A DNA stretch of 64,000 nucleotides from Stenotrophomonas lactitubi (GCF_002803515.1 NZ_PHQX01000001.1:2480001-2544000); one strand, 5' to 3'; positions 1 through 8,483 are shown, numbered from the stretch's first letter. A program made the numbers and translations. The notes: generated by a model not told the origin, from the letters alone.

Positions 1-299
1 AACGCATGGCCCAAGGGTTCCAGTTCCGCGCGCAGCTCGGCGAAGTTGTAGACCTCGCCGTTGTAGGCCATCACATAGCGGCCGTCGGCCGAGGCCATCG
101 GCTGGTGGCCCAGCGGTGAAAGATCGAGGATGCTCAGGCGCCGGTGGGCCAGGGCGATGCCGGCGGCGGCATCGACCCAGGTACCGCCGTCATCCGGCCC
201 GCGATGGTGCAGCGCCTGGCCCATGGCCAGCGCCTGCGCCTGCAGGACCTCGGCCGGCGTCTGAGCCGCCGGCAACAACATTCCCGCCAATCCACACAT
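1..299 (-). CDS. Asparagine synthase (glutamine-hydrolysing), N-terminal part, cut by window edge
   Basis: The protein begins MCGLAG, so removing Met exposes the Cys nucleophile of a class II (Ntn) glutamine amidotransferase. HHRGPDDGG (about residues 33-41), RRLSILDLSPLGHQPM and YNGEVYNF are the classic AsnB glutaminase motifs. Only about 99 residues lie in the window; the ATP-dependent synthetase domain is missing to the left. AsnB moves amide nitrogen from glutamine to aspartate, but many family members act instead in polysaccharide or natural-product pathways. The start lies 3 nt after the stop of the E1 gene, so the two are almost certainly co-transcribed. That unusual partner makes a specialised role as likely as plain asparagine synthesis. 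Confidence 0.9.
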   Translation of the reverse strand, partial: MCGLAGMLLPAAQTPAEVLQAQALAMGQALHHRGPDDGGTWVDAAAGIALAHRRLSILDLSPLGHQPMASADGRYVMAYNGEVYNFAELRAELEPLGHA

Positions 300-302
300 G
301 CA

Positions 303-2582
303 TCAGGGTTCCTGCGCCAGGTCGAGGGCGGCGCCAATCACCGCATTGTCGCTTGGAAGCCCGAACATTGCTGCCCCCGCCAGCGGCGTATAGGTATCGG
401 CACCACAGACCCGGCGCACCGGCAGGTGGCCATGGCCGGCCTCGACCAGCGCGGTGATCACGCCCTCGCCGACGCCCCCGCTCTGCCGCCCCTCGTCCAG
501 CACCAGCACCCGTTGCGCGGTGGCGGCCTGGGCGCCGATGAAGGCGGCATTCAACGGCACCAGCCAGCGCAGGTCGACCACCCGCACCTGCCAGCCCAGC
601 TGCTGCTCGATAGCGGTCGCTGCGCGCAGCGCCATCGGCACACCGTTGCCGTAGGTGAAGATCACCAGATCGGTGGCATCCGGCGCGTACACCCTGCCCT
701 CGCCCAGCACCAGCGCCTGCCCGGGTGCGGGGTAGTCGAACAACCACTGGCCATCGCCGGCCGTGTGCAGATCCTTGGTCATGTAAAGGGCAATCGGTTC
801 CAGGAACACCGCTACCCGGCCATCCACGCGGGCCAATGCCGCCAATGTGCGCAGCATCATCACCGCATCATCGCCACGCGACGGACAGCCCACCACCAGC
901 CCCGGGATGTCACGCAGCGCCGTGATCGAGTTGTCGTTGTGGAAATGGCCGCCGAACCCCTTCTGGTAGCCCAGCCCGGCCACCCGTACCAGCATCGGGT
1001 TGCGGAACTGGTCATTGGAGAAGAACTGCAGCGAGCAGGCCTCGCCACGCAGCTGGTCGATGGCGTTGTGCAGGTAGGCCAGGTACTGGATTTCCGGAAT
1101 CGGCAACATGCCCATGTTGGCCAGCCCCTGGGCCATGCCCAGGATCAGGGTCTCGTCCAGCAGCGTGTTGAATACCCGGCGCGGGCCGAAACGGCGCAGC
1201 AGGTCGCGCGTCACCGTGTAGACGCCGCCTTTCTGCGCGACGTCCTCGCCAAACAGCAGCGCCTGCGGATACTTGCCCAGCAGTTCCTGCAGCCCGTGGT
1301 TGATCTGGATCGCCAGGTGCCGCGGCGGTTGCCGCTCGGGCAGCGCGTCGGCACCGCCGTACAGCGCCTGCCGGGCCTCGACGGGCGCCACGCGCTCGGC
1401 CTCGGCCTGTACCGCTGCCGGCGTATAGGGTGCCAACGGCGTGATCACTTCCTGCAATGTCTGCAGCTTCGGACGCGTATCGGCATCAATGGCAGCGGCC
1501 ATGCAGCGCGCGCGCAGGGTTTCATAGGCGGCCTCGACGCCGGCCGCATCCATCCAGCCCGATTCCAGTGCGATCTGCGCCGAGCGCAGCAGCGGGTCCT
1601 GCGCCTCGGCCGTGCACAGCTCCGCCAGCGCACGCCATTCCACCTCGAAGTCGGTACCGGCATGGCCCATCAACCGCGTGGTCCGCAGGTGCAGGAAGGT
1701 AGGCCGACGCGTGCGCCGGCAATGCTCGACCGCCGCCTGCACCTGCGCGTGCCCGGCCGCCAGGTCCAGGCCATCGGCGAAGAAATAGTCCAGGCCCGGT
1801 TGCCGGCTGAAGCGCTCTGCGATCCATCCTTCAGGTGTTTTCACCGAAATGCCAAGGCCATTGTCCTCGCACACGAACAGGATCGGCACCGGCAGCTTCT
1901 GGTAGGCCGACCACATCGCGGTATTGAACGCAGTCTGCGCGGTGGCATGGTTGGCCGAGGCATCGCCGAAGGAGCACATCACGATGCTGTCGGCTGGAAT
2001 CGGCAGTGGCTGGCTCAGGCGCCTGCCACTTTCGATCGCCAGCGCGGTACCGAGCGCCTTGGGCAGGTGCGATGCGATGGTCGAGGTCTGCGGCAGCACC
2101 CACAGCGGTTTGCTGCCCCACACTTTGTGGCGGCCGCCACTGGCCGGATCGTCGGCACTGGCGGCGAAGGACAGCGCGGCGTCGAGAACCGGATCCATGC
2201 CTGGCACCAGCCGTGCGCGCTCGGCCATGAAGGCGCCGGAACGGTAGTGCAGGAAGGCGGGATCGGTGTGCCGGCAGGCGCGCGCAAGCAGCGCGTTGCC
2301 TTCGTGACCGGACGAGCCGATGGTGTAGAAGACCTTGTTCTGCACGCGCAGCACGCGCGCCATCAGGTCCAGCTGGCGACTGAGCAGCTGCGATTCGAAC
2401 AGTTCGCCGAAGGCGGCGGCCGTCAGGGTGCTGCCCGGCAGGATCGGCGCATCCGGCGCCGGGCGCGGTCGCGGCATACCGCGCCAGGCGCGTACGGCCT
2501 CGAGGAAATTGACGTCACAGACTTCGGCGCGGTTGAGACCGCGCATGCGTGCGGGAATGGGATCTGGAACCACAGCGAACAT
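303..2582 (-). CDS. Thiamine-diphosphate dehydrogenase E1, alpha and beta subunits fused
   Basis: This 759-aa protein joins an E1-alpha domain to an E1-beta transketolase-like domain. The alpha half (about 50-380) has the ThDP motif GDASAN at about 206-211, closing with CEDNGLGIS. The beta half starts at about residue 430, with LLFGEDVAQKGG and the C-terminal domain near VLVLDEGRQSGG. The family decarboxylates 2-oxo acids (pyruvate or branched-chain type) and passes the acyl group to a lipoyl E2. No E2 or E3 gene lies in view; the next gene is an AsnB-type amidotransferase 3 nt downstream. The start at 2582 has a GGAGG site about 8 nt upstream; an in-frame extension to 2642 lacks one. The substrate cannot be read from sequence. 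Confidence 0.88.
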   Translation of the reverse strand: MFAVVPDPIPARMRGLNRAEVCDVNFLEAVRAWRGMPRPRPAPDAPILPGSTLTAAAFGELFESQLLSRQLDLMARVLRVQNKVFYTIGSSGHEGNALLARACRHTDPAFLHYRSGAFMAERARLVPGMDPVLDAALSFAASADDPASGGRHKVWGSKPLWVLPQTSTIASHLPKALGTALAIESGRRLSQPLPIPADSIVMCSFGDASANHATAQTAFNTAMWSAYQKLPVPILFVCEDNGLGISVKTPEGWIAERFSRQPGLDYFFADGLDLAAGHAQVQAAVEHCRRTRRPTFLHLRTTRLMGHAGTDFEVEWRALAELCTAEAQDPLLRSAQIALESGWMDAAGVEAAYETLRARCMAAAIDADTRPKLQTLQEVITPLAPYTPAAVQAEAERVAPVEARQALYGGADALPERQPPRHLAIQINHGLQELLGKYPQALLFGEDVAQKGGVYTVTRDLLRRFGPRRVFNTLLDETLILGMAQGLANMGMLPIPEIQYLAYLHNAIDQLRGEACSLQFFSNDQFRNPMLVRVAGLGYQKGFGGHFHNDNSITALRDIPGLVVGCPSRGDDAVMMLRTLAALARVDGRVAVFLEPIALYMTKDLHTAGDGQWLFDYPAPGQALVLGEGRVYAPDATDLVIFTYGNGVPMALRAATAIEQQLGWQVRVVDLRWLVPLNAAFIGAQAATAQRVLVLDEGRQSGGVGEGVITALVEAGHGHLPVRRVCGADTYTPLAGAAMFGLPSDNAVIGAALDLAQEP

Positions 2583-2672
2583 CGAACACCCTCCGTGCCG
2601 TTGTTGCGAACCGTGGCGCCAGGCCTGCTCGACCCTTTCCACCGGTCGAGCACGCCCGACGCTGCAGGGGAA

Positions 2673-3332
2673 TCAATCCGGTGCGTTGAACCGCGCGCGC
2701 ACCTCGGCGGTCACCGCAGGCATGGCCACGAAGCGAGGCTGCGCGCGCACCCGCTGCAACCAGGCCCGCACCTGCGGGAATGCATCCAGCGCGATGCCAC
2801 CGTCGGCGGCGACATCGGAATAGGCGAACAGGGCGATATCGGCGATACCGTAGTCGGCGCCGGTGAACCACTGCGCCTGCTGCAGATGCTGTTCCATCAC
2901 CGCCAGCGCGCTGGCAGCGCGCTCATGCAGGCGCGGCAGTTCAGCACGGCGTGGTGAGTCGGAAGGTGTCCAACCGCGGATGAAGCGTGCCACCGCCACG
3001 CAGGGCTCGTGCGTGTACTGTTCGAAGAACATCCAGCTCAATGCCTGCGCACGCTGCCAACCGTCGGCCGGAAGGTACGGCGTGCCCTCGGCCAGCCAGA
3101 ACAGGATCGCATTGGATTCGGTCAGCACGCGGCCGTCGTCGCGCACGATCAATGGCACCTTGGCGTTGGGGTTGAGAGCGAGAAATTCCGCGCTATGGGT
3201 CTGGCCGTGGGCACTGTCCACCTCCACCCAACGGTAGCGGCTTCCCAGCTGTTCCAGCAGCAGGCGCACCTTGTGGCAATTGCCCGAGACCGACATGCCA
3301 TGCACCGTCAACGGAATGCGCTCTTCCACCAT
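2673..3332 (-). CDS. Glutathione S-transferase family protein
   Basis: A 219-aa cytosolic GST of usual length. The N-terminal thioredoxin-like domain (about 1-85) has the active-site region MSVSGNCHKVRLLLEQLG, the NPNAKVPLIV segment with cis-Pro and the glutathione-binding LTESNAILFWLAE. The C-terminal helical domain has WFTGADYGIADIALFAY, the N-capping and hydrophobic-staple segment. Such enzymes conjugate or reduce electrophiles and peroxides in the cytoplasm; the substrate cannot be predicted. The start at 3332 matches the family N-terminus; the longer frame to 3620 runs through a SMAG repeat. It follows the GNAT gene on the same strand, with the repeat between them, so it may have its own promoter. 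Confidence 0.88.
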   Translation of the reverse strand: MVEERIPLTVHGMSVSGNCHKVRLLLEQLGSRYRWVEVDSAHGQTHSAEFLALNPNAKVPLIVRDDGRVLTESNAILFWLAEGTPYLPADGWQRAQALSWMFFEQYTHEPCVAVARFIRGWTPSDSPRRAELPRLHERAASALAVMEQHLQQAQWFTGADYGIADIALFAYSDVAADGGIALDAFPQVRAWLQRVRAQPRFVAMPAVTAEVRARFNAPD

Positions 3333-3434
3333 TGCCTGCTCCAGTGAGGTTCCGGCCTGCAGCCGGCTGCCCGCAGTCTGGCAAGCAGCCTGGCGATTGC
3401 CAAGCGCGGGTGCAGCATGGCGGGCGATGCATCC

Positions 3435-3500
3435 TGTAGAGCCGAGCCCGTGCTCGGCTGCTGCTCGCCGAATGCAGCCGAGCATGGGCTCGGCCCTACA
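3435..3500. repeat. SMAG/REP inverted-repeat dimer (GTAG type)
   Basis: Two arms, GTAGAGCCGAGCCC and its near-complement GGGCTCGGCCCTAC, face each other around a short spacer. Each arm is itself a small hairpin (GCCGAGC..GCTCGGC). This is the GTAG-tagged REP type described in S. maltophilia. The distal CTAC overlaps the last codons of the GNAT gene and supplies its TAG stop. Confidence 0.85.
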
Positions 3501-4044
3501 ACGGCGAACGGCGCTGTTGCCACTGCTCGCGCGATTGCCCCCAGATTTCCAACGGCTTGCCTTCATACGGCGGTGGCAACTGCCCCATGCGCAGCAGCGT
3601 GCTGCCCAGCTTGCGCGCAACCACTTTCGAGTTCTCGTTGTCTTCGGCGATGGTGTGGATCACCTCGTCCCAGCCCAACGTATCGAACGCCCAGTCGATG
3701 GCGGCGATCGCCGCCTCCGGTGCATAGCCCTTGCCCCAGCTGGCACGGCGGATGCTCCAACCGACCTCGGTACCGGGCCAGTCCTGCGGCTGCCACGGTC
3801 CCATGCGACCGATCCATTCGCCGCTCGATTTCTCGATCACGCTGAACATCGAGAAGCCGAACAGCTGCCACGCGCCGGCCAGGCTGCAGAAGCCGCGCCA
3901 TGCCACCGAGGGTGACTGCACGCCACCCAGCGTGCGCATCACCTCTTCGTCGGCACAGAACGCCAGATAGGGTGCGTAGTCCTGCCGCTGCGGCGGGCGC
4001 AGGATCAGGCGTTCGGTTTCGATGCGCAGGTCGAAGATGCTCAT
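3496..4044 (-). CDS. GNAT family N-acetyltransferase (RimJ/RimL-like)
   Basis: A 182-aa single-domain acetyltransferase. It opens with IETERLILRPPQRQDYAPYL, typical of the RimJ/RimL branch that modifies N-termini or small amines. EVGWSIRRASWGKGYAPEA carries motif A (here W-G-K-G-Y-A) that binds acetyl-CoA. ENSKVVARKLGSTLL is the usual ENxxSxxVxxKLG motif B region. The start at 4044 fits the fold, since coding sequence upstream would cross a repeat; no good Shine-Dalgarno is visible. The stop codon lies inside the downstream SMAG element, so the final residues may have been shaped by it. The substrate is unknown. Confidence 0.88.
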   Translation of the reverse strand: MSIFDLRIETERLILRPPQRQDYAPYLAFCADEEVMRTLGGVQSPSVAWRGFCSLAGAWQLFGFSMFSVIEKSSGEWIGRMGPWQPQDWPGTEVGWSIRRASWGKGYAPEAAIAAIDWAFDTLGWDEVIHTIAEDNENSKVVARKLGSTLLRMGQLPPPYEGKPLEIWGQSREQWQQRRSPL

Positions 4045-4053
4045 GGGGTCATG

Positions 4054-4076
4054 GTAGATCCACGCCACGCGTGGAT
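4054..4076. repeat. SMAG/REP monomer (GTAGATCCACGC type)
   Basis: GTAGATCCACGCCACGCGTGGAT forms one hairpin with the GTAG head. It lies 9 nt before the GNAT start codon, so it would sit in that gene's leader. Confidence 0.8.
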
Positions 4077-4091
4077 GAACCCCATCCCTGC

Positions 4092-4122
4092 AAAAAAAAA
4101 CAGGCCGGCAAAAGCCGGCCTG
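4092..4122 (-). terminator. Rho-independent terminator of the glycine-zipper gene
   Basis: A 9-bp stem CAGGCCGGC/GCCGGCCTG with an AAAA loop is followed, on the minus strand, by nine T residues. It begins 26 nt past the stop of the gene ending at 4148. Confidence 0.9.
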
Positions 4123-4147
4123 TTCGATGCTGCGTCGTAGCCTGGGA

Positions 4148-4987
4148 TTACTGGCGGTTGGCCGTCGAATCCGCGGCGGCGGCGGTCTGGGTGACCAGCT
4201 GCCCATCCACCACCGGCAGGCGATCGCTGGCCGGCTTGTTGTCCAGGCGCACGGTCTTCTCTGCACCGTCGTAGCGGTAGGTCACGTTGTAGCCCTTGAC
4301 CACGTCGCTGGTGCCCATGGCAATGCGGTTGCCCGGCTTGCTGCCCATGCGCATGGTGCCGGTGGTGCCGTCTTCATTGCGGTAGGTCACGTTGTAGCCG
4401 GTGACACGGCTCGACTCGGAGGTCGCCGTTTCGGTGTGGCACTGGCGCTCGGTGCGGTTGACCACGCGGCCACCCACGTGGCGCTTGTCGACCTGGTTGC
4501 CGATGAAGCCACCGGCCACGGCACCGGCGGCAGTTGCAGCCTTCTTGCCGTTGCCGCCGCCCACCTGGTTGCCCAGCAGGCCGCCGACCACGGCACCGAC
4601 CACGGTGCCACCGACGTTGCCATCACGCTCGGGCAGGCGCTCCTGCACCACCACGTCCTGACAGACCTCATGCGGGGTCTGGGTAGTGGACGTCTCGCGC
4701 ACCGGATCGGTGCCGATCACAGTGGCATAGGCCTTCTGCTTCTCGGTGATCGGATCGACCTTCAGCACATCGGCGTATTCCAGACCCCGCGGCGCAGTGG
4801 CGTCCACTGCGTCGCCACGCGCGCCATCGTCGGTGGCATTGCCATCGACCAGACGAGATTCACTCGGGTTTCCGGCGCTCAGCTGCTCAGGCGACTTGTC
4901 GCCACTCTTCATGAAGGCGGCGGTTGCGATACCACCGACCAGCAGCGCGCCCGCTGCGACCAGGACAGTTGTAGTTGTGCTTTTCAT
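4148..4987 (-). CDS. Glycine-zipper 2TM-domain envelope protein
   Basis: A 279-aa protein with an N-terminal membrane anchor or signal (TTVLVAAGALLVGGIATAAF). The central Gly-zipper region GGTVVGAVVGGLLGNQVGGG, then AATAAGAVAGGFIGNQV (about 127-165), matches the Rick_17kDa/SlyB-like fold that inserts in membranes. After it come two related beta segments, each with GYNVTYR, a short internal duplication. The family is periplasmic or outer-membrane linked and often stress-induced, but its exact role is unknown. An AAGGAG site lies 5 nt before ATG 4987, which fixes the start. A strong terminator follows, so it is probably a single-gene unit. Confidence 0.82.
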   Translation of the reverse strand: MKSTTTTVLVAAGALLVGGIATAAFMKSGDKSPEQLSAGNPSESRLVDGNATDDGARGDAVDATAPRGLEYADVLKVDPITEKQKAYATVIGTDPVRETSTTQTPHEVCQDVVVQERLPERDGNVGGTVVGAVVGGLLGNQVGGGNGKKAATAAGAVAGGFIGNQVDKRHVGGRVVNRTERQCHTETATSESSRVTGYNVTYRNEDGTTGTMRMGSKPGNRIAMGTSDVVKGYNVTYRYDGAEKTVRLDNKPASDRLPVVDGQLVTQTAAAADSTANRQ

Positions 4988-5150
4988 GACCTGCTCCTTG
5001 CGGACCGTCCGCAACGTTCTCAGGCCAGATTGCAGCATGCGGTGCCTGAACGGAATCTCCACATTTCCTGCTCACCGCCGTAACCCATTCAGCATCGGGA
5101 AATGCTGGGCCCGTGGTAGCGTTTGCACATTCCCCCAGGAGGACCCCGTC

Positions 5151-5366
5151 ATGGCCAACCCGATGCTGCTGCCGGTCCTGCAATGGGCGCGCCGGCTGCG
5201 CTACCCCACCCTGTTCAAGCTGACCGCCGGCCTGTTCGCGCTGACCCTGTTCATCCCCGACCCGATTCCGTTCGTCGACGAACTGATGCTGGGCCTGGGC
5301 ACGCTGCTGCTGGCCAACTGGAAGAGCCGCAGCGCGACCACGCCACCGCCGCTGGAGCAGCGTTGA
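5151..5366 (+). CDS. Small DUF6116-like membrane protein
   Basis: A 71-aa protein with motif QWARRLRYPTLFKLTAGLF, then a hydrophobic LTLFIPDPIPFVDELMLGLG and a polar tail. This is the pattern I associate with DUF6116 proteins of xanthomonads; the assignment is from memory. One or two short membrane segments are likely. The start is fixed by CAGGAGGA 7 nt upstream of ATG. Its TGA overlaps the TTG start of tatD, so the two genes are translationally coupled. Its function is unknown. Confidence 0.75.
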   Translation: MANPMLLPVLQWARRLRYPTLFKLTAGLFALTLFIPDPIPFVDELMLGLGTLLLANWKSRSATTPPPLEQR

Positions 5367-6136
5367 ACCTGCTGGTCGACAGCCACTGCCATCTGGACGC
5401 CAACGAATTCGACGGTGACCGCGAGGCGGTCATCGACCGCGCACGCGCTGCCGGCGTGCAGTGGCAGGTGGTGCCGGCTGTCACTGCGGTCAGCTGGCCA
5501 AAGCTGCGCGCGGTCTGCCAGCAGGCGACGGGCCTCTACCCCGCCTATGGCCTGCACCCGATGTTCCTGGACCAGCACCGGCCTGAACACCTGCCGCAGC
5601 TGCGTGAATGGATCGAGCAGGAGCGACCCTGCGCGATCGGCGAATGCGGACTGGATTTCTTCGTCGAGGGCCTGGATGCCGAGGCCCAGCAGGACTATTT
5701 CCTCGGCCAGCTGAAGCTGGCGCGCGAGTTCGATCTGCCGGTGATCGTGCATGCCCGCCGTGCAGTGGATGCGGTGATCGCCGCGATCCGCCGCATCGGT
5801 GGCCTGCGCGGGGTGGTCCACAGCTTTTCCGGCAGCCCGGAACAGGCCGCGCAGTTGCACAAACTGGGATTCCTGCTCGGCCTGGGCGGACCACTGACCT
5901 ACGAGCGCGCGCAGCGCCTGCAACGGCTTGTCCGCGAGATGCCACTGCAGCAGTTGCTGCTGGAGACCGATGCGCCGGACCAGCCCGACGCGGGTATCCG
6001 TGGCCAGCGCAACGAGCCGGCGCGGCTGGCGGTCATCGCCCGCCACGTCGCCGCGCTGCGCGGAATGGACATTGAAGACGTGGCGCGGGCCACCACGGAC
6101 AACGCGCGGCGGCTGTTCAGCCTGCCCGCACCGTAA
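5363..6136 (+). CDS. tatD: TatD family metal-dependent DNase
   Basis: A 257-aa TIM-barrel hydrolase. VDSHCHLD near the N-terminus gives the first two metal-binding His. IGECGLDFF carries the metal-binding Glu, PVIVHARRAV and VVHSFSG the next His residues, and LLLETDAPDQ the catalytic Asp. TatD proteins are Mg-dependent 3'-5' DNases or deoxyribonucleases linked to DNA repair. I chose TTG at 5363, which overlaps the stop of the upstream gene; no ATG or GTG lies close before the conserved VDSHCHLD. Length fits the family (about 255-265 aa). Repeats lie immediately downstream. Confidence 0.9.
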   Translation: MNLLVDSHCHLDANEFDGDREAVIDRARAAGVQWQVVPAVTAVSWPKLRAVCQQATGLYPAYGLHPMFLDQHRPEHLPQLREWIEQERPCAIGECGLDFFVEGLDAEAQQDYFLGQLKLAREFDLPVIVHARRAVDAVIAAIRRIGGLRGVVHSFSGSPEQAAQLHKLGFLLGLGGPLTYERAQRLQRLVREMPLQQLLLETDAPDQPDAGIRGQRNEPARLAVIARHVAALRGMDIEDVARATTDNARRLFSLPAP

Positions 6137-6141
6137 CGATC

Positions 6142-6213
6142 GTGCCGGCCGCTGGCCGGCAACCCCGGAACGCTTGAATCAGCGCAGATGCCGGCCAGCG
6201 GCCGGCACTACCC
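6142..6213. repeat. SMAG/REP inverted pair between convergent genes
   Basis: GTGCCGGCCGCTGGCCGGC and its complement GCCGGCCAGCGGCCGGCAC flank a 29-nt spacer, with TAC closing the right arm. It fills the gap between tatD and tcdA, which converge, and may fold at both mRNA ends. Confidence 0.85.
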
Positions 6214-6215
6214 GA

Positions 6216-7043
6216 TCACACCCCGGCCTCTGCCTCAACCGCTTCGGCTTTCACCTTCTTCGGCTCCAGCAGCATCTCCAGCGCCTTGCCCACCGCCGCG
6301 AACGCGAACGCGCCGGTGATGTGGGTGGCCGCACCCAGACCAGCGCCGCAATCCAGCTTCAGGGCGGCATCCGCGCCCAGGTTCGGCCGCAGGCCACAGA
6401 CGCTGCCATCGGCCTGCGGATACTTCACGTTCTCCAGCGAATACACCGCCGGCACGCCGAAATAGCGCTTGGCATTCTTCGGGAAGTTGAATTCGCTGCG
6501 CAGCTTCTTGCGGATCAGCGCCAGCATCGCGTCATGCTCGGTGCGCGAGACATCGCGGATGCGCACCAGGGTGGGATCGGTGCGGCCGCCGGCCGCGCCG
6601 ACGGTCAGCAACGGCAGCTTGCGGCGGCGGCACCAGGCGATGGTTTCCACCTTCACCCGGAAGCTGTCACAGGCGTCGATCACCAGGTCGAAACCGCGGT
6701 CCAGCAGTTCGGCCATGTTGGCCGGGGTCAGGAACGCCTGCACGGCGTCGACCTCGATCTGCGGATTGATTGCCCGGCAGCGCTCGGCCATGGCCTCGGC
6801 CTTGTTGCGCCCGTAGTTGCCCTCCAGCGCCGGCAGTTGGCGGTTGGTATTGGATACGCAGATGTCATCGGCATCGATCAGGGCCAGATGGCCGACCGCC
6901 GAGCGCGCCAGCGCCTCCACCACCCACGAGCCCACGCCGCCCATGCCGACCACGGCGACACGGCTGCCCTGCAGGCGCTCGAGCGCGCCGACGCCATACA
7001 GCCGTTCGATGCCGGCGAAGCGTTGTTTGACCTGTTCGTTCAT
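6216..7043 (-). CDS. tcdA: tRNA threonylcarbamoyladenosine dehydratase
   Basis: A 275-aa E1-like (ThiF/MoeB fold) enzyme. VAVVGMGGVGSWVVEALARSA is the ATP-binding glycine-rich loop. LIDADDICVSNTNRQ gives the Asp and the Asn/Arg that contact ATP, and DLVIDACDSF is the usual middle motif. TcdA/CsdL cyclises t6A37 of ANN-decoding tRNAs to ct6A using ATP. Near the C-terminus, CGLRPNLGADAALKLDCGAGLGA resembles the loop seen in E. coli CsdL. The length matches the family (about 268 aa). It converges on tatD and diverges from the gene at 7123. Confidence 0.92.
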   Translation of the reverse strand: MNEQVKQRFAGIERLYGVGALERLQGSRVAVVGMGGVGSWVVEALARSAVGHLALIDADDICVSNTNRQLPALEGNYGRNKAEAMAERCRAINPQIEVDAVQAFLTPANMAELLDRGFDLVIDACDSFRVKVETIAWCRRRKLPLLTVGAAGGRTDPTLVRIRDVSRTEHDAMLALIRKKLRSEFNFPKNAKRYFGVPAVYSLENVKYPQADGSVCGLRPNLGADAALKLDCGAGLGAATHITGAFAFAAVGKALEMLLEPKKVKAEAVEAEAGV

Positions 7044-7122
7044 CGGGCTATTTTAGCGTGCAGATCCCCTGACTACTGCACGCCGACACCGAACCCAACG
7101 TTGCACGCCCGGAGCGCCCGCC

Positions 7123-7557
7123 ATGAGTGCCAGCCCACCCCGCCGCCCGTCCACCGCCTACCGCTATCTGTTCGTACTCGGTCTGGGCCTGATGATCGGC
7201 CTGATTGCCACGGTGATGGTCGGCCGTGCCCTGCAGGCGCGCCGCGATCCGTTTCCGGACAGCCTGATGCAGGTGATGCAGCGGCAGGCGGATCTGCTGC
7301 TGCAGGCGCAGCAGCAGAACCGCTGCAGCCTGGGCGACAGCGTCCCGCGCCTGCAGGTGCTGCGACTGCTGTCCAACGACCTGGACCTGGCCTTCCCCGG
7401 GTTGAAGGACAGCCGGCAGTTCCAGCAGCACGCCAGCAAGTACCGCGCCGACCTCAATGCGGCTTTGGCCAGCCCTCCCACCGACTGCACTGCGTTGGCG
7501 CAGCAGGTGCAGGCCCTGAAGGACGATTGCCGGGCCTGTCATCAGGATTTCCGCTGA
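7123..7557 (+). CDS. Membrane-anchored protein with C-terminal c-type haem motif
   Basis: A 144-aa protein with one N-terminal membrane segment (YLFVLGLGLMIGLIATVMVG, about 15-34). A helical region rich in Leu and Gln follows, and the protein ends in CRACHQDFR. The CxxCH at the extreme C-terminus and the helical build suggest a class II (cytochrome c'-like) haem protein facing the periplasm. Two further Cys (RCSLGD and TDCTAL) could pair or bind metal. Haem binding is an inference from one motif. It is a single gene, and ATG 7123 is the first in the frame. Confidence 0.65.
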   Translation: MSASPPRRPSTAYRYLFVLGLGLMIGLIATVMVGRALQARRDPFPDSLMQVMQRQADLLLQAQQQNRCSLGDSVPRLQVLRLLSNDLDLAFPGLKDSRQFQQHASKYRADLNAALASPPTDCTALAQQVQALKDDCRACHQDFR

Positions 7558-7687
7558 TTCATCTTCGAGTGGGCGAAGGCCGATGTGGTTGGCGCCTTGT
7601 TCACGTTGAAAAGAGGAGGATTCGCTCACCCTGCTGCATGACGCAGTACCACCCAACGCACCCGCCTTCACGGCCAGGAGACGCCCC

Positions 7688-8185
7688 ATGAAGATCCAGC
7701 TCATCGCCGCCAGTGTCATCGCAACCGTCGGCCTGGCCGGCTGTGCCACCTCGCCGGGCTATGGCGGTGGTGGTTACAACAACAACGGCTACAACAACGG
7801 CGGCTACGGCAACAACTCCGGTTACAACCAGGGCCGTTGCGCCGACTGCGGCATCGTCACCCGCATCAATGCCGTGCAGTCTGGCCGTACCGCGCCTTCC
7901 GCCACCGGCGCGATCCTCGGCGGCATCGTCGGCGCGGTCGCCGGCCATGAGATCTCCGACCACACCGGCGGCAGCCGCGGCAACAAGAACATCGCCGCCG
8001 CCGCCGGCGCCGTGGGTGGTGCACTGGCGGGCAACCAGATCCAGAAGAACGTGACCAGCGATACCTATGACATCAGCGTGCGCATGGATGACGGCCGCAC
8101 CATCGTGGTCAACCAGCGCGACCTCGGCGGCATCCGCGAAAACACCTATGTCCGCGTGGTCAACGGCAAGGTCATCCTGCGCTGA
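7688..8185 (+). CDS. Glycine-zipper outer-membrane lipoprotein
   Basis: A 165-aa lipoprotein. The signal peptide ends in the lipobox LAGC (Cys at about 18). A Gly/Asn/Tyr-rich linker with repeated NNGYNNGGYG follows, then CADCGIV and a Gly-zipper pair GAILGGIVGAVAGHEI and AAAAGAVGGALAGNQI. The C-terminal part (DISVRMDDGRTIVVNQRDLGG) resembles SlyB/PcP-type 17-kDa lipoproteins. These sit in the outer membrane and are often part of envelope-stress responses. AGGAG lies 9 nt upstream of the ATG. It shares the glycine-zipper type, but no obvious homology outside it, with the protein at 4148. Confidence 0.82.
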   Translation: MKIQLIAASVIATVGLAGCATSPGYGGGGYNNNGYNNGGYGNNSGYNQGRCADCGIVTRINAVQSGRTAPSATGAILGGIVGAVAGHEISDHTGGSRGNKNIAAAAGAVGGALAGNQIQKNVTSDTYDISVRMDDGRTIVVNQRDLGGIRENTYVRVVNGKVILR

Positions 8186-8222
8186 ACCGAAGCGGGCCCC
8201 GGCCGAACAGAACCGGAGCAAT

Positions 8223-8252
8223 AAAAAAAGGCCCGCTTGCGCGGGCCTTTTT
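8223..8252. terminator. Bidirectional rho-independent terminator
   Basis: AAAAGGCCCGC TTGC GCGGGCCTTTTT has A and T tracts on both sides. It can end both the lipoprotein gene (plus) and the cold-shock gene (minus). Confidence 0.92.
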
Positions 8253-8273
8253 CATGCCGGCGAGCGGCAGGTA

Positions 8274-8483
8274 TTACGCCGGCTGGACCTTGTCGGCCTG
8301 CAGACCCTTCTGGCCCTGCACGACTTCAAAGCTCACAGCCTGGCCTTCCTTGAGGCTCTTGAAGCCCTGGGTCTCGATGGCACGGAAGTGCACGAACACG
8401 TCCTCGCCATTCTGCCGGCTGATGAAGCCGAAGCCCTTGGCATCATTGAACCACTTCACGGTACCGTTCTCACGATCAGCCAT
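8274..8483 (-). CDS. Cold-shock family protein
   Basis: A 69-aa single cold-shock domain. It has [15 protein letters not shown] (RNP1 KGFGFI) and DVFVHF (RNP2), the aromatic surface that binds single-stranded RNA/DNA. CspA-type proteins melt mRNA structure; the paralogue cannot be named from sequence. The start at 8483 has GGGAG about 9 nt upstream. Upstream of it lies a leader of more than 100 nt, typical of cold-regulated csp mRNAs. On the minus strand a TTGACA (plus 8687-8692) is a possible -35, without a clear -10. The gene diverges from the one at 8721. Confidence 0.93.
   Translation of the reverse strand: MADRENGTVKWFNDAKGFGFISRQNGEDVFVHFRAIETQGFKSLKEGQAVSFEVVQGQKGLQADKVQPA

Noticed and set aside
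144..2957. Long plus-strand open frame over the E1 gene (937 codons)
   Set aside because: It is antisense to a clear E1 fusion. Low stop density from high GC explains it, its composition is Gln/His/Arg-rich and no domain is seen.
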